A stretch of 64,000 nt of DNA from Yunchengibacter salinarum (GTDB lineage: Bacteria > Pseudomonadota > Alphaproteobacteria > Sphingomonadales > Kordiimonadaceae): NCBI RefSeq assembly GCF_037658235.1, contig NZ_JBBJLN010000002.1:186001-250000 (forward strand), written 5' to 3'. This document shows positions 33,970 to 42,596 of this stretch, piece by piece. The notes under the pieces were generated by a model. It saw nothing but the letters and a program-made list of their open reading frames with translations, ran no database searches and had not been told where the DNA came from. How positions within the stretch are numbered: position 1 is the stretch's first letter; every line of letters begins with the position of its first letter. The translations under genes were made by a program, and so were the position numbers.

Positions 33970-34710
33970 TTAAGCAGGTGACGCGCTGTCCGCCAGTTCG
34001 GCGGCTTGGGGATCGGGGGTTTCCGCTTCCTCGCCATCCGGGTCGCGCAACACATAGCCCCGGCCCCAGACGGTTTCGATATAATTGTGGCCGTCCGCCG
34101 CTGACGCCAGTTTCTTGCGCAATTTGCAGATGAACACGTCGATGATTTTCAGTTCCGGTTCATCAATGCCACCATAGAGATGGTTGAGGAACATTTCCTT
34201 GGTCAGGGTGGTACCTTTGCGCAGGGACAGCAGTTCCAGCATGGCGTATTCCTTGCCGGTCAGGTGCACCCGTTCCTTGCCCACATTGACGGTTTTGGTA
34301 TCCAGATTCACGGTCAGGTCGCCGGTGGTGATCACCGACTGGCTGTGCCCCTTGGAGCGGCGCACAATGGCCTGAATCCGAGCCACCAGCTCTTCCTTGT
34401 GGAATGGCTTGGTCAGGTAGTCGTCCGCCCCGAAGCCCAGCCCGCGCACCTTGTTTTCCATTTCCGTGAGCCCGGACAGGATGAGAATCGGTGTGCCCAC
34501 CTTTGAACCGCGCAGTTTTTTCAGCACGTCATAGCCGTGCATGTCCGGCAGGTTCAGGTCCAGCAGGATGATGTCGTAATCGTACAGTTTGCCCAGATCC
34601 AGGCCTTCTTCCCCCAGATCGGTGCTGAAAACATTGAGCCCTTCCGAGGACAGCATCAGTTCGATGCTGCGGGTCATGGTGGCGTCATCTTCGATCAGCA
34701 AAACACGCAT
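33970..34710 (-). CDS. ctrA: Cell-cycle response regulator CtrA
   Basis: Master regulator of the alphaproteobacterial cell cycle and motility, an OmpR-type transcription factor that receives phosphate through ChpT. The receiver domain starts MRVLLIEDDATMTRSIELML with acceptor Asp51 in IILLDLNLPDMHGYDVL. The winged-helix DNA-binding domain has LTGKEYAMLELLSLRKG and DVFICKLRKKL, identical in style to CtrA rather than other OmpR members. At 246 residues it is slightly longer than Caulobacter CtrA because of an Ala/Glu tail (EEAETPDPQAAELADSASPA). ATG 34710 (GGGGAT upstream) is preferred over an upstream in-frame start. Convergent with the che operon and divergent from fliI. Confidence 0.96.
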   Translation of the reverse strand: MRVLLIEDDATMTRSIELMLSSEGLNVFSTDLGEEGLDLGKLYDYDIILLDLNLPDMHGYDVLKKLRGSKVGTPILILSGLTEMENKVRGLGFGADDYLTKPFHKEELVARIQAIVRRSKGHSQSVITTGDLTVNLDTKTVNVGKERVHLTGKEYAMLELLSLRKGTTLTKEMFLNHLYGGIDEPELKIIDVFICKLRKKLASAADGHNYIETVWGRGYVLRDPDGEEAETPDPQAAELADSASPA

Positions 34711-35014
34711 TTTCGGATCCCCTGAGATCGCCGCGCCCCTTCGGGGTGAGTGCCCGGCTGTTTCCTGGTGTCGCGTTCCACGGTGTGTCCCTTGCATCGG
34801 GTGTCACACCGCCCCATTCCCGGAAGCGCGTCCCCTATTAGAATTTTACGCAAAAAGTTAACACTTTTACAAGGCTGAACCGCGCCAATGGGATGCCCGC
34901 TGCCACCACAGGGTCTTAGGGCCGTATTGATGCCCGGCGGTGATGGGGATACCATGGAAAACACGGGCGACTCGCGGTGGGGCGCTCCGCACCTCTGTCT
35001 GAAAGGGCCGGGTT
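34711..35014. promoter_or_regulatory. Divergent ctrA / fliI control region
   Basis: This 304-nt gap has no gene. An AT-rich block at 34836-34872 holds GTTAAC (34857-34862), a CtrA half-site. A second, poor half (GTAA) sits about eight bases away on the ctrA side, and TTCTAAT could serve as a -10 for ctrA. This resembles an autoregulated ctrA promoter but does not match the full TTAA-N7-TTAA. On the fliI side AAAGGG (35002-35007) is the probable ribosome site. Confidence 0.35.
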
Positions 35015-36385
35015 TTGGATGGACTGATTCAGGACATCACGTCGCTGCGCGCCGTGCGCAAGTTTGGCCGGGTCAAGGGCGTGCGCGGGCTGTTGCTGGA
35101 GCTTGCCGGAATCAGCCAGCTTGTGAGCGTGGGCTCCCGGCTGATCGTGACCACACAGGATGACCGCGGCGTGCCGGTGGAAGTGGTGGGCGCGGAAGGG
35201 GATCGTGTGCTGGCCATGCCCTATGGCCCGGTGGAGGGCATCGGCGTCGGTTGCCGCGCCGAGGTGGTGGAGAGCCAGCCCGTGGTCCATCCCAGCGAAG
35301 CCTGGCTTGGCCGGGTGGTCAATGCCTTTGGCGAACCGGTGGACGGCAAGGGCCCGATCGGTGGCGGCACCCGCCCGGCGGCGCTGCGGTCGCCGCCGCC
35401 GCCCGCCCACAGCCGTCAGCGCGTGGGGGGCAAGATCGATCTGGGCGTGCGCGCGCTCAATGCCTTTGCCAGTTGCTGCGCCGGGCAGCGCATGGGGATT
35501 TTCGCCGGGTCCGGCGTGGGCAAATCCGTGCTGATGTCCATGATCGCCCGCTATGCGGCGGCGGATATATCCGTGATCGGCCTGATCGGCGAGCGGGGTC
35601 GGGAGGTGCAGGAATTCATCGAGGACGACCTGGGGGAGGAAGGGCTGGCCCGTTCGGTGGTGGTGGTCGCCACGTCGGATGAAAGCGCCCTGATGCGCCG
35701 CCAGGCCGCCTATCTGACGCTGACACTGGCGGAACATTACCGCGATGACGGCAAGGAAGTGATGTGCCTGATGGACAGCGTGACCCGCTTCGCCATGGCC
35801 CAGCGGGAAATCGGTCTGGCAGGGGGGGAGCCGCCCGCCAGCAAGGGCTATACCCCCACCGTGTTCACGGAACTGCCCAAGCTGTTGGAGCGTGCTGGCC
35901 CCGGCCCGCGCGGCAGCGGCAATATCACCGGCCTGTTCACCGTTCTGGTGGAAGGGGATGATCATAACGAACCGGTGGCGGACGCCGTGCGCGGTATTCT
36001 GGATGGCCACATCGTGATGGAGCGCGCCATTGCCGAGCGGGGCCGCTATCCGGCCATCAATGTGCTCAAGTCCATCAGCCGGACCATGCCGCGCTGCAAT
36101 TCCGACGATGAGAACCTGATCGTGCGGGAGGCCAAGCGCTATATGTCGGCCTATGCGGACATGGAAGAGATGATCCGCCTTGGCGCTTATCGTCAGGGCA
36201 GCAATGCGGAGGTGGACGCCGCCATCCAGTACAACCCCTATTTCGAGGATTTTCTCGGCCAGTGGAAGGATGATCACACCCCCATGGCGGAGGGGTACCA
36301 GAAGCTGGCGGATATCCTGCGCCTGGGCCCGGCGGCGCAGGCGCTGGAATCGCTGGGGGCACCGGTTGCCGGAGGTAAGGCATGA
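35015..36385 (+). CDS. fliI: Flagellar export ATPase FliI
   Basis: Powers and regulates flagellar type III secretion with FliH and FliJ. An F1-beta-like ATPase with Walker A in GIFAGSGVGKSVLMSMIARY, the IGERGREVQEF motif and Walker B in VMCLMDSVTRFAMAQREIGL. At 456 residues it has the normal length. The only reasonable start is TTG 35015, with AAAGGG 7 nt upstream; no in-frame ATG or GTG fits the N-terminus. It overlaps fliJ by ATGA. Its location beside ctrA, apart from the main fliF operon that contains fliH, is notable but common in alphaproteobacteria. Confidence 0.95.
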   Translation: MDGLIQDITSLRAVRKFGRVKGVRGLLLELAGISQLVSVGSRLIVTTQDDRGVPVEVVGAEGDRVLAMPYGPVEGIGVGCRAEVVESQPVVHPSEAWLGRVVNAFGEPVDGKGPIGGGTRPAALRSPPPPAHSRQRVGGKIDLGVRALNAFASCCAGQRMGIFAGSGVGKSVLMSMIARYAAADISVIGLIGERGREVQEFIEDDLGEEGLARSVVVVATSDESALMRRQAAYLTLTLAEHYRDDGKEVMCLMDSVTRFAMAQREIGLAGGEPPASKGYTPTVFTELPKLLERAGPGPRGSGNITGLFTVLVEGDDHNEPVADAVRGILDGHIVMERAIAERGRYPAINVLKSISRTMPRCNSDDENLIVREAKRYMSAYADMEEMIRLGAYRQGSNAEVDAAIQYNPYFEDFLGQWKDDHTPMAEGYQKLADILRLGPAAQALESLGAPVAGGKA

Positions 36386-36801
36386 GTCGGCTGGACGGCA
36401 TCATCCGCCTGCGCAAGCGGGAACTGGATGCCAAGCGCCGGGAGCTCGCGGCGCTGGAGGAAAAGCGGGAGGCCATCGTGGCCCGGCTGACGGCGCTCGC
36501 CGAGGAACTGACGGCGGAAGCCCGAAACACCGGCGACATAGCGGCCCTGACCATGGGGGCCTATCTGGACGGCGCCCGCAGGCGCGATGCGGCGCTGCGC
36601 GATGATCTGGCCGCGGCGGACGAGGTGCTGGAAACGAAGCGGGACGAGGTGGCCGAGGCTTTCCGCGAACTCAAGACATTCGAGACCGCGCGGGAACGCG
36701 AACAGGCGCGTGAGAAGGCCAAGGCCGAAAAGGCCGAACAGGCAGCGCTGGACGAGCAGGGATTGAGAGCTTTCACCGGCCTTCCCGGCGTATCGAAGTG
36801 A
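36382..36801 (+). CDS. fliJ: Flagellar export chaperone FliJ-like protein
   Basis: A 139-residue, almost entirely helical coiled-coil protein rich in Glu, Lys, Arg and Ala (LIGO-free sequence such as LDAKRRELAALEEKREAIVA). FliJ proteins are poorly conserved. The call rests on size, the coiled-coil pattern and an ATGA overlap with fliI, its functional partner. FliJ promotes FliI hexamer activity and recycles export chaperones. Nothing is odd about it apart from the expected low sequence conservation. Confidence 0.85.
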   Translation: MSRLDGIIRLRKRELDAKRRELAALEEKREAIVARLTALAEELTAEARNTGDIAALTMGAYLDGARRRDAALRDDLAAADEVLETKRDEVAEAFRELKTFETAREREQAREKAKAEKAEQAALDEQGLRAFTGLPGVSK

Positions 36802-36838
36802 ACCGGGCAAGGCCCGGCCAAGGGGGAGTGGCACAGCC

Positions 36839-38275
36839 ATGGACGACGAGTCGGGCAAGGCCCGCTATCGGAAACTGATGGAAATGGTGGAGCGGATGCA
36901 GGGGCTGGACCGGGTCCATCATCTGCACCCCTTCACCGACCCTGCCGCACTGAAGGCCGCGCCGCCCTTCGTGATCGACAGCGGGGTGGACTGCTTCATT
37001 TCGGGCCAGGGCATCCGGCTGCTGGACATGATGGCCGGGCTGGCCAATGTGATCCTGGGGTATGGCCGGGAGGAACTGGCTGAAACGGCGAAGGAGGCCA
37101 TGACCCAGCTCAGCTATTATCAATCCTTTGCCGCCACCACCAACCCTTATGCCGCCAGCCTGGCGGCGCGGGTGGCGGCACGGGCGCCGGGGCCGCTCAA
37201 CCGAGTGTTTTTCGCCAATAGCGGGTCGGAAGCGAACGAGACCCTGCTCAAGCTGGCGCTGCTTTACTGGCGGGCCAAGGGGCAGCCGGAAAAGCGCATC
37301 ATCATTTCCCGCGATCTGGCCTATCACGGCTCCACCATCGCCACTACGGCGCTCAATGGCGTGGAGCAGATGATCAAACCCTTTGGCATTGAGGGGGACG
37401 AGGTGCGCTTTGCCGACAGCCCCTTCTGGTATCGCTATGGCGGCGATATGAGCCCGGAGGAATTCGGCCTGAAGGCCGCCGCCAGCGTGGAGCAGCGCAT
37501 TCTGGAAGAAGGCCCCGAAGAGGTGGCCGCCTTTATCGGGGAGCCGATCCAGGGCACCACCGGCGTCATCGTACCGCCGGACAGCTACTGGCCGGAAGTG
37601 GCGCGCATCTGCCGGAAATACAATGTGCTGCTGATCGCTGACGAGGTGATCACCGGCTTTGGCCGCACCGGTCACTGGTTCGCCCAGGAAACCTTTGGCT
37701 TTCAGGCGGACATGATGACCCTGGCCAAGGGCATGGCATCCGGCGCCGCCCCGATCAGTGCCGCCGTGGTAACGGACGAGATCGTCGAGACCATCACCAA
37801 TTATCATCAGGGCTTCAGCCACGGCTTCACCACATCGGCGCATCCGGTAAGCTGCGCGCTTGCGCTCACCACCATGGACATACTGGAACGGGATCAGCTT
37901 GTGGAACGGGTGCGCGACCAGATCGGCCCTTATTTCCATGCCAAGCTGGTGCAGCTTGAAAGCCATCCGCTGGTGGGGGAGGTGCGCTGCAAGGGCCTGA
38001 TGGCGGCCATCGAACTGGTCAGGGACAAGGACACGCGCACCCAGTATCCGCTGGAAATGGCGGTGTGCAATCAGGTGTCCCAGACCGCGCTGACCCGTGG
38101 CGTGATCGTGCGCCCCACGGGCAATACCATCGTGCTGTGCCCGCCTTTTATCCTGAAAGAGGCCGAGGCCGATTATTGCGTTCAGGCGCTCAGCGAGGCG
38201 CTGGATCAGGTTTATCGCAAGCTGGGGCCGCAGTCCGGCGGTCACCCGGCCAGAGCGCGCCTGGGAACATTGTAA
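36839..38275 (+). CDS. Class III pyridoxal-phosphate aminotransferase (omega-transaminase type)
   Basis: A 478-residue aminotransferase of the omega-amino acid/putrescine-pyruvate group; the substrate cannot be decided. Key features: FANSGSEANETLLKLAL (cofactor phosphate region), YHGSTIATTALNG, the Asp of ADEVITGFGRTGHWF, and the cofactor Lys in TLAKGMASGAAPISA. ATG 36839. It follows fliJ by 37 nt on the same strand but is functionally unrelated, so co-transcription may be incidental. Paired hairpins lie after its stop. Confidence 0.9.
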   Translation: MDDESGKARYRKLMEMVERMQGLDRVHHLHPFTDPAALKAAPPFVIDSGVDCFISGQGIRLLDMMAGLANVILGYGREELAETAKEAMTQLSYYQSFAATTNPYAASLAARVAARAPGPLNRVFFANSGSEANETLLKLALLYWRAKGQPEKRIIISRDLAYHGSTIATTALNGVEQMIKPFGIEGDEVRFADSPFWYRYGGDMSPEEFGLKAAASVEQRILEEGPEEVAAFIGEPIQGTTGVIVPPDSYWPEVARICRKYNVLLIADEVITGFGRTGHWFAQETFGFQADMMTLAKGMASGAAPISAAVVTDEIVETITNYHQGFSHGFTTSAHPVSCALALTTMDILERDQLVERVRDQIGPYFHAKLVQLESHPLVGEVRCKGLMAAIELVRDKDTRTQYPLEMAVCNQVSQTALTRGVIVRPTGNTIVLCPPFILKEAEADYCVQALSEALDQVYRKLGPQSGGHPARARLGTL

Positions 38276-38285
38276 CCCAGCCACA

Positions 38286-38329
38286 CCCCGACCGGGCGCT
38301 GGTCGGGGCGGTCCCCGATTACCGCCCCG
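38286..38329. terminator. Two overlapping hairpins between convergent genes
   Basis: CCCCGACC (38286-38293) pairs with GGTCGGGG (38301-38308). GGGGCGGT (38305-38312) pairs with ACCGCCCC (38322-38329). The two stems share bases 38305-38308 and so are mutually exclusive. Neither has a T-tract, so intrinsic termination is doubtful. They lie between the aminotransferase and the heme receptor gene. Confidence 0.4.
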
Positions 38330-38349
38330 ATACGCTGTTGGGCCGTTTA

Positions 38350-40455
38350 TCAGAAGCCGACGCGATAGCGCAGGCTCGCCTTCACATTGGTGCCGGGGGC
38401 GACGGCGCCGGGTGCCACGCGGGCAAAGCTGGCGTCGGTCAGATTGTCCACGCCCAGATCCAGCCGAATGCCTTTCAGCGCGGGAATGGCCGGGCTCCAG
38501 TTGGCATAAACATCCCATTTGGTGAAGCTGTCCAGCCGAAGCGCGGGATCGTTCACCTTGTTCAGGGCGCCGGTGATTTCAAGCCGGCTGCCAAGCTGGA
38601 CCGTGCCGTTCAACAGGCGCACGCCACCATCGAGAAACAGGGTTTCCGGTTGCAGCACGCCCACAAAATCCCCCGACTCCCGGTCGCGCCCGTCCATGGT
38701 GGTATAGCTGGCATAGAGATAGCCTTGCGGGCTGTCATATTGCAGTTCCGCCTCGATGCCTTCGATGCGGGCGCGGTCGGTGTTCACATTGCGGCTGGTC
38801 CCGGCGGAGCAGGGGCCCGCCACCGGGCTGAAGCAACCGGGGCTCAGGGCCACGTTCACCTCCAGATCGATCAGGCCGTTCACATCGCTTTGATAGGCGG
38901 ACCCCTTGATGAACAGCCGGTCATTGCCGGTGATCAGATCGGTGAAGCTGAGCCCGGCGCCCAATTCAACCGTGTCGGAGCGTTCCGGGGACAGGTCCGT
39001 ATTGGGAATGAAGAAGTTGGGCGCGGTGGCGAACGGCCCCACGGGAATCTGGAAGTGGATGCCATCGGCGAACACTTCGTTGAAGCTGGGCGCGCGGAAG
39101 GCTTCCGCATAATTGGCGAACAGCATCAGCGGCCCGCCGGGGCGATAGGTGAAGGCCACCTTGGGCGTTACATCGTCCGTGCTGTCGCTCAGGCCCTCCG
39201 CGTCGGTGTTTTTGAAATAATCATAGCGCACGCCCGGTATCAGCAGGAAGCGTCCGATGTCCGTTGACCAGTCCAGTTCCGCCTGGGCGTAGGCGGCGGC
39301 GAATTCGGTTTCCGCATCCGGCACGCCGCCGCGGGTATTGTCGGGGGAGGTGCTGTCGAAACCGGTCTGTTCGTCGCGGAACAACTCGCCGCCATAGGTC
39401 AGGGTCAGGTCCGCGCCGCCCAGGTCGAAGCGGGAGCGGTTGTCCAGCCTGAGCCCGATCGTCTCCACCTCGCGGGTCAGGTCGCGGCCACTGTTCACCT
39501 CGGTCTCGTCCACGTCGGTGCGAGTGTAATAGGCCACCAGATCCGCATCCACCAGCGCGCTTTCGGGATTGACGGTCAGCCGGGTGCGCAGATTATCGCT
39601 GGTGATGGTCTTGTCCACCAGCGGGTTGTCCGGGCTTACCCGGCTGCCCACATCACCGTTGTTGGGCTCAAGCGCATCATTGCGGAAGCGGGTATAGCTG
39701 GCCTCGATCCGTGCCCAGTCGGACAGGTTGGTGCTGGCCTTGGCAAAGCCGCTGGCGATATCGTCGTCGGCCATCAGGCTTGATCCGTCGCCCAGCGCGA
39801 TATCTCCGCTGCCGCGCAGGGTCAGGCTGCCCACCAGGTCTAGGTCGCCCTGGCGCGTAAAGGCGCTGGCCCCGGTCATCCATTCATTGTTGACGCCCTG
39901 AAAACCGGTGCGCAGGCGCAGGCCCCATGTTTCGTCGTCCTGAAGCATATCCCTGGCATCCAGGGTCTCGAACGCCATCACGCCGCCGAGCGCGCCCGTG
40001 CCATACAGGGACGAGGACGGCCCCCGGATCACGTCGGCGCGGGCCACCAGGTCCGGGTCCAGAAAGAATCGGCCATCATGGCCGGATTGAAAGGACTGCC
40101 GCGCACCATCCAGCAGAATCAGCACGCCCGCGCCGGACAGGCCGCGAATGCTGGGCACCTCGCCCGTGCGCCGTGGCCCATTGCCGAACTGCACACCCGG
40201 AATGCCCCGGAACAGGTCGCCCATGGTGGACGGGATGCGGTCATTGATGAAATCCCGGTCCAGCACGGAAACCATTTTCGGCACCTCGAAAGCCTGCTTT
40301 TCCGTGCGGGTGGCCACCACGGTAATGGTTTCCAGCCCCTGCATGGCGGCGGCGGCCATGGTGGCCGGACCCATGGTGACCGGCGCGGCGAGCGCCGTGC
40401 CCAGCGCCAGAGCGGCAAGGCGGGCGGATCGGCGGGAAGCGGGGTGTTTCCTCAT
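38350..40455 (-). CDS. hmuR: TonB-dependent heme/hemin receptor
   Basis: Outer-membrane beta-barrel that imports heme using TonB energy. A signal peptide (MRKHPASRRSARLAALALG, Ala cleavage region) is followed by a TonB-box-like ETITVVATRTEK, a plug domain (SIRGLSGAGVLILLDGARQS, VIRGPSSSLYGTGALGG) and a barrel ending in Phe (ASLRYRVGF). The FRAP motif (AEAFRAPSFNEVFADG), a following His (DGIHFQIP) and an NTDL box parallel the FRAP/NPNL heme-receptor signature. ATG 40455 is preferred because AAGGAT lies 6 nt upstream. Divergent from hmuTUV. Confidence 0.93.
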   Translation of the reverse strand: MRKHPASRRSARLAALALGTALAAPVTMGPATMAAAAMQGLETITVVATRTEKQAFEVPKMVSVLDRDFINDRIPSTMGDLFRGIPGVQFGNGPRRTGEVPSIRGLSGAGVLILLDGARQSFQSGHDGRFFLDPDLVARADVIRGPSSSLYGTGALGGVMAFETLDARDMLQDDETWGLRLRTGFQGVNNEWMTGASAFTRQGDLDLVGSLTLRGSGDIALGDGSSLMADDDIASGFAKASTNLSDWARIEASYTRFRNDALEPNNGDVGSRVSPDNPLVDKTITSDNLRTRLTVNPESALVDADLVAYYTRTDVDETEVNSGRDLTREVETIGLRLDNRSRFDLGGADLTLTYGGELFRDEQTGFDSTSPDNTRGGVPDAETEFAAAYAQAELDWSTDIGRFLLIPGVRYDYFKNTDAEGLSDSTDDVTPKVAFTYRPGGPLMLFANYAEAFRAPSFNEVFADGIHFQIPVGPFATAPNFFIPNTDLSPERSDTVELGAGLSFTDLITGNDRLFIKGSAYQSDVNGLIDLEVNVALSPGCFSPVAGPCSAGTSRNVNTDRARIEGIEAELQYDSPQGYLYASYTTMDGRDRESGDFVGVLQPETLFLDGGVRLLNGTVQLGSRLEITGALNKVNDPALRLDSFTKWDVYANWSPAIPALKGIRLDLGVDNLTDASFARVAPGAVAPGTNVKASLRYRVGF

Positions 40456-40590
40456 GATTTTATCCTTCATTCCGGTTGTGGGCTCTGATTTTTGCGAGTC
40501 ATTATCACTATGAATTATCCATTGCAATCAAGAATGATTCCTAATATCAAACACCAGACGCGCCAATCCGATCCCCGCAGGAGGTTTCCG
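40456..40590. promoter_or_regulatory. Divergent hmuR / hmuT control region, candidate iron-responsive operators
   Basis: An AT-rich gap between divergent heme uptake genes. GAGTCATT (40496-40503) and AATGATTC (40533-40540) form an inverted repeat with one mismatch across 29 nt, and TGCGAGTCATTATCA resembles a Fur-type site. Iron control by Fur or Irr is inferred from context. GGAGG at 40580-40584 is the hmuT ribosome site. Confidence 0.45.
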
Positions 40591-41487
40591 ATGTCCCGTT
40601 TCAAGTTTTCCCGCCTGATGGTCGCCGCCTTCTGGCTTCTGGGGGGCGCCTTCCTCGCCCACGCCGTTTCGGCCGCCCCGTCTTCAGCCCCGTCCCCGCA
40701 GGCGGGTCGGCTGGTATCGCTGGGCGGCGCGGTAACGGAGATCGTTCACGCTCTCGGCGCGGGGGACAGGCTGATCGCCGTGGACAGCACCAGCACATAT
40801 CCCGAAGCCGTGACGCGGCTGGACAATGTGGGCTATCTGCGCCGCATGTCCGCGGAACCGATCCTGGCGCTGGGGCCGCATATGGTGTTGGCCAGCGATG
40901 ATGCGGGGCCGCCCGCCGTGCTGGATCAGATCAGGGCGGCGGGAACGCCCGTGCACATGATCCCTGACGAGCCGGGCATTGCGGGCCTGAAGGACAAGAT
41001 ACGCGCCGTGGGCGCGGCATTGGGCCGCGAGGGCGCGGCGGATGCGCTGGTGCGGGAACTGGCCGGGGCCCTTGCGCCGTTTCCGCCTCAGGTGAATGAC
41101 AGGCCCCAGGTTCTGTTCTTTCTTTCCGCCGGGCGCGGCGCCCCGCGCGCGGCGGGGGAAGGCACCAGCGCGGCGGCCATGATCCGGCTGGCGGGCGGGG
41201 TTAATGCGGCCAGCGGGTTTCAGGGCTACAAATCCCTGTCGGCGGAAGAAATCCTGCGCCTTCAGCCGGATTATCTACTGGTTGACGCAGGCTCCCTTGC
41301 GCGCATGGGCGGGCGGGATGCCTTTTTGAACCGGCCCGCCATTCGCGCCAGCGCGGCGGCGCAAGCCGGGCGTGTGGTGGTGATGGATGCACTGCGCCTG
41401 TTGGGCTTCGGCCCCCGCACGCCGGGCGCGGTGCGCGATCTGGCCGCCGCCATCGACACCCTGCCGGAACGGGAGGCCGCCCGATGA
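40591..41487 (+). CDS. hmuT: Heme ABC transporter periplasmic binding protein
   Basis: Captures heme released by the outer-membrane receptor and delivers it to HmuUV. The 298-residue class III binding protein begins with a signal peptide (SRLMVAAFWLLGGAFLAHAV, cleavage after VSA). RLVSLGGAVTEIVHALGAGD is the typical HmuT/BtuF N-terminal lobe start, and ILRLQPDYLLVDAGSL is typical of the C-terminal lobe. ATG 40591 follows GGAGG. It overlaps hmuU by ATGA. Confidence 0.93.
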   Translation: MSRFKFSRLMVAAFWLLGGAFLAHAVSAAPSSAPSPQAGRLVSLGGAVTEIVHALGAGDRLIAVDSTSTYPEAVTRLDNVGYLRRMSAEPILALGPHMVLASDDAGPPAVLDQIRAAGTPVHMIPDEPGIAGLKDKIRAVGAALGREGAADALVRELAGALAPFPPQVNDRPQVLFFLSAGRGAPRAAGEGTSAAAMIRLAGGVNAASGFQGYKSLSAEEILRLQPDYLLVDAGSLARMGGRDAFLNRPAIRASAAAQAGRVVVMDALRLLGFGPRTPGAVRDLAAAIDTLPEREAAR

Positions 41488-42596
41488 TGGCCCGCGCCCG
41501 CGCCATGCCATCCGCCCCGCGCATGAACAGGGTGGGGGCGCTGATGGCACACGCCGCCCGGCGCCACCGGCTCGGCTTCCGGGCGCTGGTGCTGGTGCTG
41601 GGCGTGGCTTTTCTGTCGGCGCTCACCATCGGGGCGATGGACCTGTCCGTATCGGCCATCCTGTCCGATATGGCCTATCGGCTGGGCCTGCCCGGCGCCG
41701 CGCTGGACGGGGCGCGGGAAGCGGTCTTTTACCAGATTCGCCTGCCGCGCGCCGTGCTGACCCTGATGACCGGCGCTGTGCTGGGCGTGGCCGGGGCCAC
41801 CCTTCAGGGGCTGTTCCGCAATCCACTGGCGGACCCCGGCCTGATCGGCATTTCCAGTGGCGCGGCGCTGGCGGCGGCGCTGGTGATCGTGGCGGGAAGC
41901 TGGTTGCCCGCCCTGCCGCCCGCGATCATGCCCTTTCTGCTGCCGCTGGCGGCTTTTGGCGGTGGCCTTGGGGCCACCATTCTGGTGATGCGATTGGCAC
42001 GGGTGGGGCGTGCGATCGATGTGGGCACCCTGCTGCTGGGGGGTGTGGCGCTCAATGCGGTTGCGGGCGCCGGGCTGGGGCTGGCCATGTATGCCAGCAC
42101 CGACCAGCAACTTCGCGATCTCACTTTCTGGATGCTGGGCAGTACGGCGGGGGCCGACTGGTCGGCACTGGCGCTGGCCTTGCCTTTTCTGGGGTTGCCG
42201 CTGCTGCTGTTGCCGGGCCTGGCGCGCGGGCTCAATGCCCTTGCGATGGGGGAGACGGGCGCCCGCCATCTGGGCCATCCCGTGGACCGGCTGAAGCGCC
42301 GCGCCGTGGTGCTGGTGGCGTTGGGTGTGGGGGCGGCGGTCTCCCTGACCGGGGTGATCGGATTTGTCGGGCTGGTGGTGCCCCACATCGTCCGGCTGCT
42401 GATCACGGCTGATCATCGCTTTCTACTGCCCGGCGCGGCCCTGATGGGCGCTGCCCTGCTATTGCTGGCCGATGGGCTGGCGCGCACGCTGGTGCTGCCC
42501 GCGGAACTGCCCATTGGCGTGATCACGAGTGCCGTGGGCGGGCCGTTTTTCTTCTGGCTGCTCTTGCGGCGCAAGGCGCGAGGGGCCGCATCATGA
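41484..42596 (+). CDS. hmuU: Heme ABC transporter permease
   Basis: Inner-membrane FecCD/BtuC-type permease of 370 residues with about ten transmembrane helices. Conserved family segments are RLPRAVLTLMTGAVLGVAGA, LQGLFRNPLADPGLIGISSG and GFVGLVVPHIVRLL, the last near the cytoplasmic loop that contacts the ATPase. The N-terminus is about 20 residues longer than usual; a Met at codon 14 or 21 could be the real start, but the ATGA overlap with hmuT favours 41484. It overlaps hmuV by ATGA. Confidence 0.93.
   Translation: MMARARAMPSAPRMNRVGALMAHAARRHRLGFRALVLVLGVAFLSALTIGAMDLSVSAILSDMAYRLGLPGAALDGAREAVFYQIRLPRAVLTLMTGAVLGVAGATLQGLFRNPLADPGLIGISSGAALAAALVIVAGSWLPALPPAIMPFLLPLAAFGGGLGATILVMRLARVGRAIDVGTLLLGGVALNAVAGAGLGLAMYASTDQQLRDLTFWMLGSTAGADWSALALALPFLGLPLLLLPGLARGLNALAMGETGARHLGHPVDRLKRRAVVLVALGVGAAVSLTGVIGFVGLVVPHIVRLLITADHRFLLPGAALMGAALLLLADGLARTLVLPAELPIGVITSAVGGPFFFWLLLRRKARGAAS

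Noticed and set aside
33536..33973. Several 85-131-codon frames in the 142-nt repeats on both strands
   Set aside because: They repeat with the DNA unit, lack start context and have no family resemblance. They arise because 142-nt copies stay open in GC-rich palindromic DNA.
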